A program made the position numbers and the translations under genes. From the NCBI GenBank assembly GCA_016719535.1, contig JADJYX010000029.1, positions 22,315-86,314 on the forward strand: DNA of 64,000 bases. The letters are read 5' to 3'. Below are positions 1 through 6,474 of this stretch, in pieces. The notes beneath the pieces are model-generated. The model ran no database searches, had not been told where the DNA came from, and worked only from the letters and a program-made list of their open reading frames with translations. Within the stretch, counting starts at the first letter, position 1, and each line of letters begins with the position of its first letter. The stretch is from Rubrivivax sp. Lineage in GTDB: Bacteria > Pseudomonadota > Gammaproteobacteria > Burkholderiales > Burkholderiaceae_C.

Positions 1-443
1 TGCGCGTCGTCGGCGGCATAGCGGCGGATGGTATTCATCGCATTGCGGCTCTCGGCCAGCTTGAAGCTGTTCTTGCTGGCCGCGATCAGCACGAGCACAG
101 GGCCCGGGTACCGGGACGCTTGCGGGCCTGCGCGCGCCGCTCGAGGCGGTGCCTTCCAGCAGCGGGCAGGCCACGGCGCCGTCCGCCGCCTTGGTGGCGC
201 GGTCGGGGCCGCCGGCGGTGGCAGTGTCCATGCACGCCCGAGCCCGGCTCGCTCATCACCGTCTTCACATCCTCGAAGTCGACTTCTGACCTGCGCCGGG
301 GATGTGGATGATGTCGCCGCTGTTGCCAATGTCGCCGCCGACGGCGTTCATCAGCACGTCGTTGGCATGCCTGACTCGAAGGGTCGGGCCTGGTCCTGGG
401 TGACGTCGTCGCCCAGCACCTCCGGCAGCTACTCGTTCAGCAC
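1..443 (-). pseudogene. Decayed ftsZ fragment (copy A)
   Basis: Bases 1-105 are essentially identical to 9038-9142 inside the intact ftsZ, in the same orientation. The match then continues with substitutions and small insertions or deletions to about 443, which corresponds to about 9432 of ftsZ. The insertions and deletions destroy the reading frame, so no FtsZ segment of useful length can be made. The fragment is cut by the window edge, so its full extent is unknown. It covers the middle of FtsZ, after the GTP-binding signature. Divergence rises along the fragment: the first 105 bases are nearly perfect and the rest is eroded. Confidence 0.85.
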
Positions 444-718
444 CCTGCATCAGGCGGGAGCGAGGAGCCGAGCGGCAGCCGAGGGCTGTACGTTCGAGCG
501 ACGTCGGGGGTAGGGGGCTGTTGTCGGCCAACGGAGCAGTCGGTCTGTCTCGCTGCTGAAGCCGGACCATCGCGCGGATTCCCCGTTGCGCACGACCCGC
601 ATTGGCGCCGAACTGCTCTCGCTGCCGGCTGACGCAAACCGCTAAGACTTTGCTAAGTTGCAGCGGCCAGAGTAGACGCACAGTCAAGGTCGACTGGAGT
701 CGCTCGAAAGGAACGATC

Positions 719-1003
719 ATGAAGTTCAGCAACATCGGCGTGGCGCTCGGCATCGCGGCAGCAACGATGGGCCTCGCCGCGCACGCAGGCGACGATCGCA
801 AGGCGTCGAAGGACCATCGGCAGGCTGCTTCGGGGATGCAGGCCGTTGCCGTCTCTCCCAAGGCCGGCGAGCCGGGCCATGGCTGGCAGTATTTCTCCGA
901 TTCGCGCAAGGCCCGCGCCGTCGTCATCAGCCCCAATGGCGACTACTACTACAGCCGCGGCGACAGCCTGCAACTCGTATACAAGCCTGCGCCCACGGCC
1001 TGA
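719..1003 (+). CDS. Small exported protein of unknown function
   Basis: This 94-residue protein begins with a typical signal peptide: a basic residue, a hydrophobic stretch and a likely cleavage after AAHA at about residue 21. The mature part is short and polar and ends with a Tyr-rich segment (NGDYYYSRGDSL) followed by hydrophobic residues. ATG 719 is chosen because AAAGGAA lies just upstream and the signal peptide starts there; the open frame extends further upstream without features. I do not recognise a family. A periplasmic role is likely. It lies between the ftsZ fragment and the redox operon and may or may not belong to the latter; a 150-base gap separates them. Confidence 0.6.
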   Translation: MKFSNIGVALGIAAATMGLAAHAGDDRKASKDHRQAASGMQAVAVSPKAGEPGHGWQYFSDSRKARAVVISPNGDYYYSRGDSLQLVYKPAPTA

Positions 1004-1153
1004 ACGCGGCGATGCTGCCCGGCGGCCCTCGAGGGCTACCGCCGGGCGGCGGCTGCGCTTGATGCCACTCAAGCGTGCACGGGGCAACGGCTCCCAGAAT
1101 CGGGCCATGCCCTTGCGCGTCGCATCGAACGTCGGCGAGGTCACGGAGCCTCG

Positions 1154-2395
1154 ATGACCGCCTTGCAGCTGCTCGCGTGGATCACCGCTGCGCTGCTGCT
1201 GCAGCTGACGGTGGGCATCGGCGTGGTGGTGCGGCGCCGCCGCCTGGCGGCGCCGGCGACACCGGTACTACCCGATGCGACGAGGACCAGGCCGGAGCTG
1301 GCCTGGGAGGGTTGGCGAGCGTTCCGGGTCGCACAGCGTCACTTCGAAGACGCCGCACGGACGCAGTGTTCCTTTCACCTGCAGCCGGTCGACGGTCAGC
1401 CCTTGCCCGCCTTCCGGCCGGGCCAGTTTCTGACCTTTTCGCTCGATCTCGCCGCGGGCGCAGCCGGTGAAGAGTCGGCCGGGCGCGCCATCACGCGCTG
1501 CTATTCGCTGTCGGACCGGCCCGACCCGGCGCAGTACCGGGTGACCATCAAGCGCGTGCCGGCGCCGCCCGACCACCCGGAGTTTCTTCCGGGCCTGTCG
1601 TCGAACCACTTCCACGACCATGTCCGGGCCGGTGACGTGCTGCGCGTGAAGGCACCGTCGGGGCACTTCTTCATCGATCCCGATCCGTCGATCCCCGTGG
1701 TGCTGATCGGCGGCGGCATCGGCATCACGCCGATGATGAGCATGCTGCGCTGGTGCATCGCCAACCAGCCGCAGCGGCCGGTGCATCTCTACTACGGCCT
1801 GCGCAACAGCGACGAGCATGCCTTCAAGTCGGCGCTGGAGGAGATGGCGGCCTCGCACCCTGCGCTGCGCCTGCACGTCGTCTACAGCCGCCCGCTGGCG
1901 GCCGATGTGCAGGGGCGCGACTACCGGCACGCGGGGCACGTGGACGTGGAACTGCTGCGCCAGACGCTGCCGCACGGGCGGCATCGGTTCTACGTCTGCG
2001 GGCCGCCGGCGATGATGCAGACCCTGGTGCCCGCGCTGGCCGCGTGGGGCGTGCCCGTCGCCGATATCCACTACGAGGCGTTCGGGCCGGCGACCGTCAA
2101 GCTGCCGGGGGCCCCGGAACCCGCCGCGCCGGTGGCTGCCGGCGTCGAGGTGAAGTTTCAGCGCTCCGGCCGCACGCTGGTCTGGAGCGGCCAGGACGCC
2201 TCGCTGCTCGATTTTGCCGAGCGCCATGGCCTCGAGGTCGAGTCGGGCTGCCGGTCCGGCGGCTGCGGCAGCTGCGAGACGCGGCTGCTCGACGGCTCGG
2301 TGCAGTACGAGCACACGCCCGACCACGACGTCGCGGCCGGCCATTGCCTGCTGTGCGTTGGCCGGCCGGCCACCTCGCTGGTGCTGGAGGCCTGA
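1154..2395 (+). CDS. Membrane-anchored FAD/NAD(P)H reductase with C-terminal 2Fe-2S domain
   Basis: The 413-residue protein has an N-terminal membrane anchor (about residues 4-27). A ferredoxin-reductase module follows, with the FAD motif CYSLSDRP near residue 116 and the NAD(P)-binding motifs GGGIGITPMMSM and FYVCGPPAMM. The C-terminus is a plant-type ferredoxin domain whose cluster ligands are visible as CRSGGCGSC and a final CLLC. The family moves electrons between NAD(P)H, flavin and a 2Fe-2S centre. Its stop overlaps the next start (TGATG), and the two following genes encode a membrane protein and a decaheme cytochrome, so a membrane redox chain is inferred. The direction of electron flow and the substrate cannot be read from the sequence. 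Confidence 0.85.
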   Translation: MTALQLLAWITAALLLQLTVGIGVVVRRRRLAAPATPVLPDATRTRPELAWEGWRAFRVAQRHFEDAARTQCSFHLQPVDGQPLPAFRPGQFLTFSLDLAAGAAGEESAGRAITRCYSLSDRPDPAQYRVTIKRVPAPPDHPEFLPGLSSNHFHDHVRAGDVLRVKAPSGHFFIDPDPSIPVVLIGGGIGITPMMSMLRWCIANQPQRPVHLYYGLRNSDEHAFKSALEEMAASHPALRLHVVYSRPLAADVQGRDYRHAGHVDVELLRQTLPHGRHRFYVCGPPAMMQTLVPALAAWGVPVADIHYEAFGPATVKLPGAPEPAAPVAAGVEVKFQRSGRTLVWSGQDASLLDFAERHGLEVESGCRSGGCGSCETRLLDGSVQYEHTPDHDVAAGHCLLCVGRPATSLVLEA

Positions 2396-2979
2396 TGCCA
2401 TTGAAGGCCCGACTGTTTCAGCGCGAAGTGCTGCCCTTCGTGGCCAGCTTCGCCCTGCTGGCCGTACTCGCCCTCGCGCTCGATGGTCTGCTGCATCTGT
2501 TCGACCTGCTGTGGGTCGGACGTTGGCTCGGCATCCCCGGTACGCTGCTCATCATCGGCTCCACCGCCTATTCGCTGCGCAAGCGCAAGCTGATCCGCAG
2601 CGGTCATCCGGCGAAGCTGCTGCGCTGGCACGAGCTGCTGGCGTGGCTGGGTTCGCTGCTGGTGCTGGTGCATGCCGGCGTGCACTTCAATGCCATCCTC
2701 GGCTGGCTGGCGGTGTGGGCGATGCTGATCAATGTCGGCAGCGGCCTGACCGGCAAGTTTCTGCTCGATCGATCCCGGCGTCGGATGGAGCAGGCCCGGC
2801 AGCGCATGCGCGCCCGCGGCCTGCCCGAAGAGGAACTGGAAGACCAGCTCTACTGGGACAGCCTGACCTTCGACGCCGTCAAGCAGTGGCGCGTGGTGCA
2901 CTTCCCGATCACGCTGGCCTTCGCCCTTCTGGCCACGGCGCACATCGTGGCGATCTTTCTCTTCTGGGGCTGGCGGTGA
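2395..2979 (+). CDS. Integral membrane protein, possible cytochrome b-like subunit
   Basis: This 194-residue protein has about four to five hydrophobic segments and several histidines in or next to them (HELLAW, VHAGVHF, VVHFPI, ATAHIV). That pattern is common in small b-type cytochromes that pass electrons across the membrane. A charged loop (about residues 122-150, rich in Arg and Glu) separates the helices. The start overlaps the reductase stop by one base, and the stop overlaps the GTG of the decaheme cytochrome. Heme binding is inference from histidine placement and context; no diagnostic family motif was recognised. Confidence 0.75.
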   Translation: MPLKARLFQREVLPFVASFALLAVLALALDGLLHLFDLLWVGRWLGIPGTLLIIGSTAYSLRKRKLIRSGHPAKLLRWHELLAWLGSLLVLVHAGVHFNAILGWLAVWAMLINVGSGLTGKFLLDRSRRRMEQARQRMRARGLPEEELEDQLYWDSLTFDAVKQWRVVHFPITLAFALLATAHIVAIFLFWGWR

Positions 2980-3854
2980 AGAAGCGGCCACCCGTCCTGT
3001 GGATCGTCGTCGCGCTCAACCTGGTGGTGCTGGTCGCGCTGGCCTTCGCCTATCCGCACCTGATGATCAGCCCCGGCCCGCTGGTGAAGGGGCACGAGGA
3101 TCTCGTCACCGACTGCTTCGCCTGCCACGCCGCCTGGCGCGGCGCCTCCACGTCGCGCTGCATCGAATGCCATGCCGTGGCCGATGTCGGCCTGAAGACG
3201 ACCAAGGGCGTGGCGATCCCTTCGCGCACCGTCAAGGTGTCGTTCCACCAGGAACTGGTCGAGCAGGACTGCATGGCCTGCCACAGCGACCACCAGGGGC
3301 CCAAGCTCACCAAGCGCAGCCGCAAGCCCTTCTCGCATGCGCTGCTGAAGGTGGCGGTGAAGGAACAGTGCGCGACCTGCCACGCCGCCCCGAAGGACAC
3401 GGTGCACCGCGAGCTGAAGGCCGAGTGCAGCCAGTGCCACGGAGACAAGGCCTGGAAGCCGGCGAGCTTCGAGCACCGGCTGCTGGCGCCGGCCGTGCTC
3501 GACCGCTGCGAGAGCTGCCACAACGCGCCGACCGACCGCCTGCACCGCCAGATCACGGGCAGTTGCAAGAGCTGCCACAAGACCGAGGCCTGGAAGCCGG
3601 CGACCTTCGACCACGACAAATCTTTCGTGCTCGATCGCGACCACCAGGCCCCGTGCGAGACCTGCCACAAGAACAACGACTACAGCCGCTACACCTGCTA
3701 CGGTTGCCACGAGCACTCGGAGGCCAAGGTGCGCGCCGAACACCTCGAAGAAGGCATCCGGGACTTCCAGGACTGCGTGGAGTGCCACCGCGACCCGCGG
3801 GTCGAACCGCAGAAGGGGCGCGGCCGGGACCGAGGCGGGCGCCAGCGTGACTGA
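2976..3854 (+). CDS. Membrane-anchored decaheme c-type cytochrome
   Basis: GTG 2976 gives a 292-residue protein with one N-terminal membrane segment (about residues 8-28). Ten CXXCH heme c sites follow: CFACH, CIECH, CMACH, CATCH, CSQCH, CESCH, CKSCH, CETCH, CYGCH and CVECH. The repeats around the middle hemes (for example KAWKPASFEH and EAWKPATFDH) suggest internal duplication, as in class III/NrfB-like multiheme cytochromes. It should sit in the periplasm, anchored at its N-terminus, and accept or donate electrons to the membrane protein encoded just upstream, whose stop codon it overlaps. The final ~20 residues are basic and low in complexity. The terminal electron partner is unknown. Confidence 0.9.
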   Translation: MKKRPPVLWIVVALNLVVLVALAFAYPHLMISPGPLVKGHEDLVTDCFACHAAWRGASTSRCIECHAVADVGLKTTKGVAIPSRTVKVSFHQELVEQDCMACHSDHQGPKLTKRSRKPFSHALLKVAVKEQCATCHAAPKDTVHRELKAECSQCHGDKAWKPASFEHRLLAPAVLDRCESCHNAPTDRLHRQITGSCKSCHKTEAWKPATFDHDKSFVLDRDHQAPCETCHKNNDYSRYTCYGCHEHSEAKVRAEHLEEGIRDFQDCVECHRDPRVEPQKGRGRDRGGRQRD

Positions 3855-3896
3855 CCGGCAGCCATTGGCGCGGCCGACGTTCGCGTGCGGCACCGC

Positions 3897-4703
3897 ATGA
3901 GCAGGCGCAGCGTCCCGGCTCGATCGCCTGGCGTCGCTGCCGCCCGGCACGCAGGGCCTGAGCGCAGCGCAGGTCGAACGCCAGCGCAGCCACGGCTTCA
4001 ACGACATCGTGGCGCCCGCCACCGACGGCTGGCTCGTCGTCGCACGCGACACGGCACGCGACCCGATGCTGTGGTTCCTGCTGCTGTCGGCTGGCCTGTT
4101 CGGCCTGCTCGGCCAGGTCACAGAGTCGCTCACGCTGCTCGTCGCGATGGCGCCCTTGCTGGGCATGGACGCCTACCTGCACCGGCGAACCTCGGCATCC
4201 GCGTCGGGGCTGGCCAGCCGGCTGGCCAGTTCGGCCAAGGTGCTGCGCGACGGGCAGTGGCGCCACATGCCGTCGCGGGAGCTGGTGCCCGGCGACCTGG
4301 TGGAGGTGGCGCCGGGCGAGCATTTCCGGCCGACGGGGTGCTGGTCGCCGGCACCGGCCTGCAGGCCGACGAATCGACGCTGACCGGGGAATCACTGCCG
4401 GTGGCCAAAAGCGCGCCCTCGGTGCGGCGCCGCCTGCCGCCAGCGTGCCCGACGAGCACTGGGGACCGCGGGGACGCGCCTGCTGACGGGCACGGCCCGG
4501 CTGCTGATCGTCTTCATCGGCGGCGAGACGCGCTACGGCGAGATCGCCCGCTCCGCCACCGAGGGCAGGTTCCTGTGCTCAGCCGACTGCTGCATCTGCG
4601 GCCCTTGCATGCGGCCGACTGGGCACTGGTGGCGGTGGCCTTCGCCGCTGCGGCCGCGATCACCCTCTGGGTGGCCTCGCGGCTCGATCGGCATCCGAAC
4701 TGA
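3897..4703 (+). pseudogene. Broken cation-transporting P-type ATPase
   Basis: The first part (about 3920-4335) reads as the N-terminus of a P-type ATPase: the cytosolic lead-in LSAAQVERQRSHGFNDIV, two membrane segments, then GDLVEVAPGEHF of the actuator domain. Near 4335 the frame changes and continues as DESTLTGESLPVAK, which carries the TGES dephosphorylation loop. After another frame change, GETRYGEIARSATEG is seen. The phosphorylation motif DKTG, the nucleotide domain and most later helices are absent. The end (DWALVAVAFAAAAAITLWVA) resembles a last membrane helix. This is a remnant with at least two frame shifts and a large internal deletion. It follows the decaheme cytochrome gene by about 40 bases. 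Confidence 0.75.
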
Positions 4704-4745
4704 AGGGCGTCCAGACCTTGCCCATCGACAACCCGGCTCCATGCA

Positions 4746-4779
4746 CGAGGCCCTCACGAGGCCCCTCACGAGGCTCTCA
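4746..4779 (+). repeat. Three tandem copies of an 11-12 bp unit
   Basis: CGAGGCCCTCA, CGAGGCCCCTCA and CGAGGCTCTCA follow one another directly. They lie in the gap between the P-type ATPase remnant and the second ftsZ fragment (4704-4950), in which I see no gene. No function is evident. Confidence 0.6.
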
Positions 4780-4899
4780 CGCAGCCCTGCGCGCGTCGGG
4801 CGCGAGGACAACGCATCCATGCCGGACCGACTGGTACCGTCTGCGGGCGGGGTCTGCAATGAGTCGCAGCAGTCCTCGCCAGCCTCCCCTGATGCAACA

Positions 4900-4919
4900 A
4901 GGGCGCCGGCCGGCGCCCT
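4900..4919. repeat. Perfect 20-bp palindrome, GC-rich
   Basis: AGGGCGCCGG and CCGGCGCCCT form a perfect self-complementary block. It is followed by GTGACCGATC and then by an ftsZ tail fragment. A related hairpin at 6078-6095 is followed by the same GTGACCGATC and by another ftsZ tail, so this block is probably part of the duplicated hsdR/ftsZ junction. It may be an old transcription terminator between the convergent genes, but it lacks a T tract. Confidence 0.6.
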
Positions 4920-4950
4920 CGTGACCGATCCAGCTCAGGACGCCGAAGCC

Positions 4951-5117
4951 CAGTCGACCTGCTTGCGCAGGAGCGCTGAGATGGATCTCGATCACGTCCA
5001 TGCCGTTGCTGGACAGTGACAGTGGCGATGACCGCCACGCGCAGCGGTCGCCCAACGATTCATCGCAGGCGCTGCCGTCGACCCCATGCGCATCGTCGGC
5101 GGCCTTGGTGGCGCGGC
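4951..5117 (-). pseudogene. Decayed ftsZ fragment (copy B) with internal deletion
   Basis: Bases 4951-5020 match the last codons of ftsZ (8693-8757), the part coding for the conserved C-terminal peptide. Bases about 5021-5098 then match 8968-9055, and about 5100-5117 match near 9197. At least two internal blocks have been lost, and substitutions are scattered. The orientation is that of intact ftsZ. The fragment runs directly into the hsdM remnant, so an open frame starting at 5016 on the plus strand takes its first ~34 codons from antisense ftsZ and is not a real N-terminus. Confidence 0.8.
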
Positions 5118-6101
5118 ATCGCCGACGACGTGCTGCGCGATCTGTTCAAGCGCGGCAAATACCCCGACGTGATCCTGCCCATGTGCGTGATCCGCCGGCT
5201 CGACGCGGTGCTGGAGCCGACGAAGGCACAGGTCCTCGACACCAAGCGACTGCTCGACCGCGAGCAGATCACCGAGCAGCGGGCCGCCCTGTGCGACGCC
5301 GCCGGCCAGGACTTCTACAACACCTCGAAGTTCACGCTGCGTGACTTGAAGTCGCGCGGCAGCCAGCAGCAGCTGCTGGCCGACTTCCTGGCCGGGGCCG
5401 AGCGCGACAAGCTGGATCCGGTGCTCGACGCCTGCGTGGCGGTTTACCTGCAGGCCCTGGACGAAGACGGGCAGGTCGACTTCAAGGGCAAGGCCAAGGC
5501 TTTCTGCCGCTCGTATGCCTTTCTGTCGTCGGTGCTGCCCTACAACAAGGCCGACTGGGAGCGCCTGGCCATTTTCCTGGACCTGCTGACGCCCAAGCTG
5601 CCGGCGCCGAAGGACGAAGACCTGGCCAAGGGCATCCTGGAGAGCATCGACATGGACAGTTACCGCGTCGAGAAGCGCGCCGTGGCGTCGCTGCTGCTGG
5701 CCGACCAGGAGGCCGAGATCGAGCCTCTGCCCATCGAGGGCGGCGGCAAGAAACCGGAACCCGACCTGGACCCGCTGAGCGTGATCCTGCAGCGCTTCAA
5801 CGAGCAGTTCGGCACCACGTTCAGCGACGCCGACCGCATCCTGCGTCACATCCGCGACGACATCGCACCCAAAGTGGCCGCCGATCCGGCGTTCCGCAAC
5901 GCATTGGAAAACACACCGCATACCGCGCGGCTGGCGCACGACCAGGCGCTGGCCAAGGCGGCGCAAGGTTCGATCAAGGACTACACGCAGTTCTACAAGC
6001 AGTTCGTCGAGAACGATGACTTCAAGCGCTTCGTCGGCGACATGGTATTCCGGCTGGCGAGCGTGAAGCACGAACAAGGGCGCCCGCAGGCGCCCCCGTG
6101 A
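5118..6101 (+). pseudogene. Type I restriction remnant: HsdM N-terminus fused to HsdR C-terminus
   Basis: From 5118 the frame reads IADDVLRDLFKRGKYPDV and, further on, FYNTSKFTLRDL. This is the helical N-terminal domain of type I DNA methyltransferase HsdM, lacking roughly its first 15 residues. After the QQQL segment (about 5375) it passes without a frame break into a helical region typical of the C-terminus of the HsdR nuclease/translocase (DFKGKAKAFCRSYAFL, later YKQFVENDDFKRFVGDMVF). The HsdM catalytic domain, all of HsdS, and the HsdR nuclease and motor domains are missing. A single deletion from within hsdM to within hsdR explains this. The frame is open for ~330 codons, but no methylation or cleavage activity is expected. 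Confidence 0.75.
6078..6095. repeat. GC hairpin after the hsdR tail
   Basis: GGGCGCC and GGCGCCC flank a CGCA loop at the end of the hsdR remnant. The same arrangement (hairpin, then GTGACCGATC) occurs at 4900-4930. It could be an old terminator for hsdR or for ftsZ on the other strand, but there is no T run. Confidence 0.5.
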
Positions 6102-6131
6102 CCGATCAGTCTGGCGAAGCCGCGGTCAATC

Positions 6132-6159
6132 CGCCTTGGCGCTTGCAGGCGCCAAGGCG
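6132..6159. terminator. 10-bp perfect stem between hsdR and ftsZ tails
   Basis: CGCCTTGGCG at 6132 and CGCCAAGGCG at 6150 form a perfect stem with an 8-base loop. It lies between the convergent tails of the hsdR remnant and the ftsZ fragment. The left arm recurs at about 8649 beside intact ftsZ without a matching right arm. A bidirectional terminator is plausible, although no T tract follows. Confidence 0.45.
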
Positions 6160-6171
6160 CTCCTGAGGCAC

Positions 6172-6195
6172 GAGACAAGACGCAAGTCTTGTCTC
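6172..6195. repeat. Perfect 10-bp stem with GCAA loop
   Basis: GAGACAAGAC, a GCAA tetraloop and GTCTTGTCTC form a perfect hairpin seven bases before the ftsZ copy C stop codon. Its base composition is far less GC-rich than its surroundings. It has no counterpart at the intact ftsZ end, so it was inserted or retained only in this copy. A transcription terminator or the scar of a small insertion are both possible. Confidence 0.5.
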
Positions 6196-6201
6196 ATGTC
6201 C

Positions 6202-6405
6202 TCAGTCGGCCTGCTTGCGCAGAAACGCCGGAATCTCGATCTCGTCCATGCCGTTGCTCGACCGCGCCTCCACCTTGGCGGCTGCCTGCGAACGCGCGTT
6301 GCGCCACACGCTGGGCGTCTTGAGCCCGGCGTAGTCGTCGGCCGCGCCCGGCCGCATGGTCTGCATCGGCTGGCTGAGGATGGGCAGGTTGTCGGTGCCG
6401 GGGCG
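6202..6405 (-). pseudogene. ftsZ 3'-end fragment (copy C)
   Basis: This block matches the last ~204 bases of intact ftsZ (8692-8895), including the stop codon and the conserved C-terminal peptide GMDEIEIPAFLRKQAD, which in minus-strand translation is unchanged. Upstream of 6405 the match stops and unrelated sequence begins. It is the least decayed of the three fragments: the frame is intact and differences are few (for example RSSNG for LSSNG). The hsdR tail lies just beyond it, as it does beyond intact ftsZ. Confidence 0.85.
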
Positions 6406-6474
6406 GATCAGGCGTTCGGCAAGCCGGTCTTCGGCATCGAAGATCCCGCCATCGGCAACGCACGCCACTCCTCT

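Noticed and set aside
265..936. Long minus-strand open frame
   Set aside because: It overlaps the ftsZ fragment and the small exported protein gene, has no ribosome-binding site and shows no conserved sequence.
5016..5117. First ~34 codons of the open frame containing the HsdM/HsdR remnant
   Set aside because: They are antisense ftsZ sequence (copy B), so they are not a real N-terminus.
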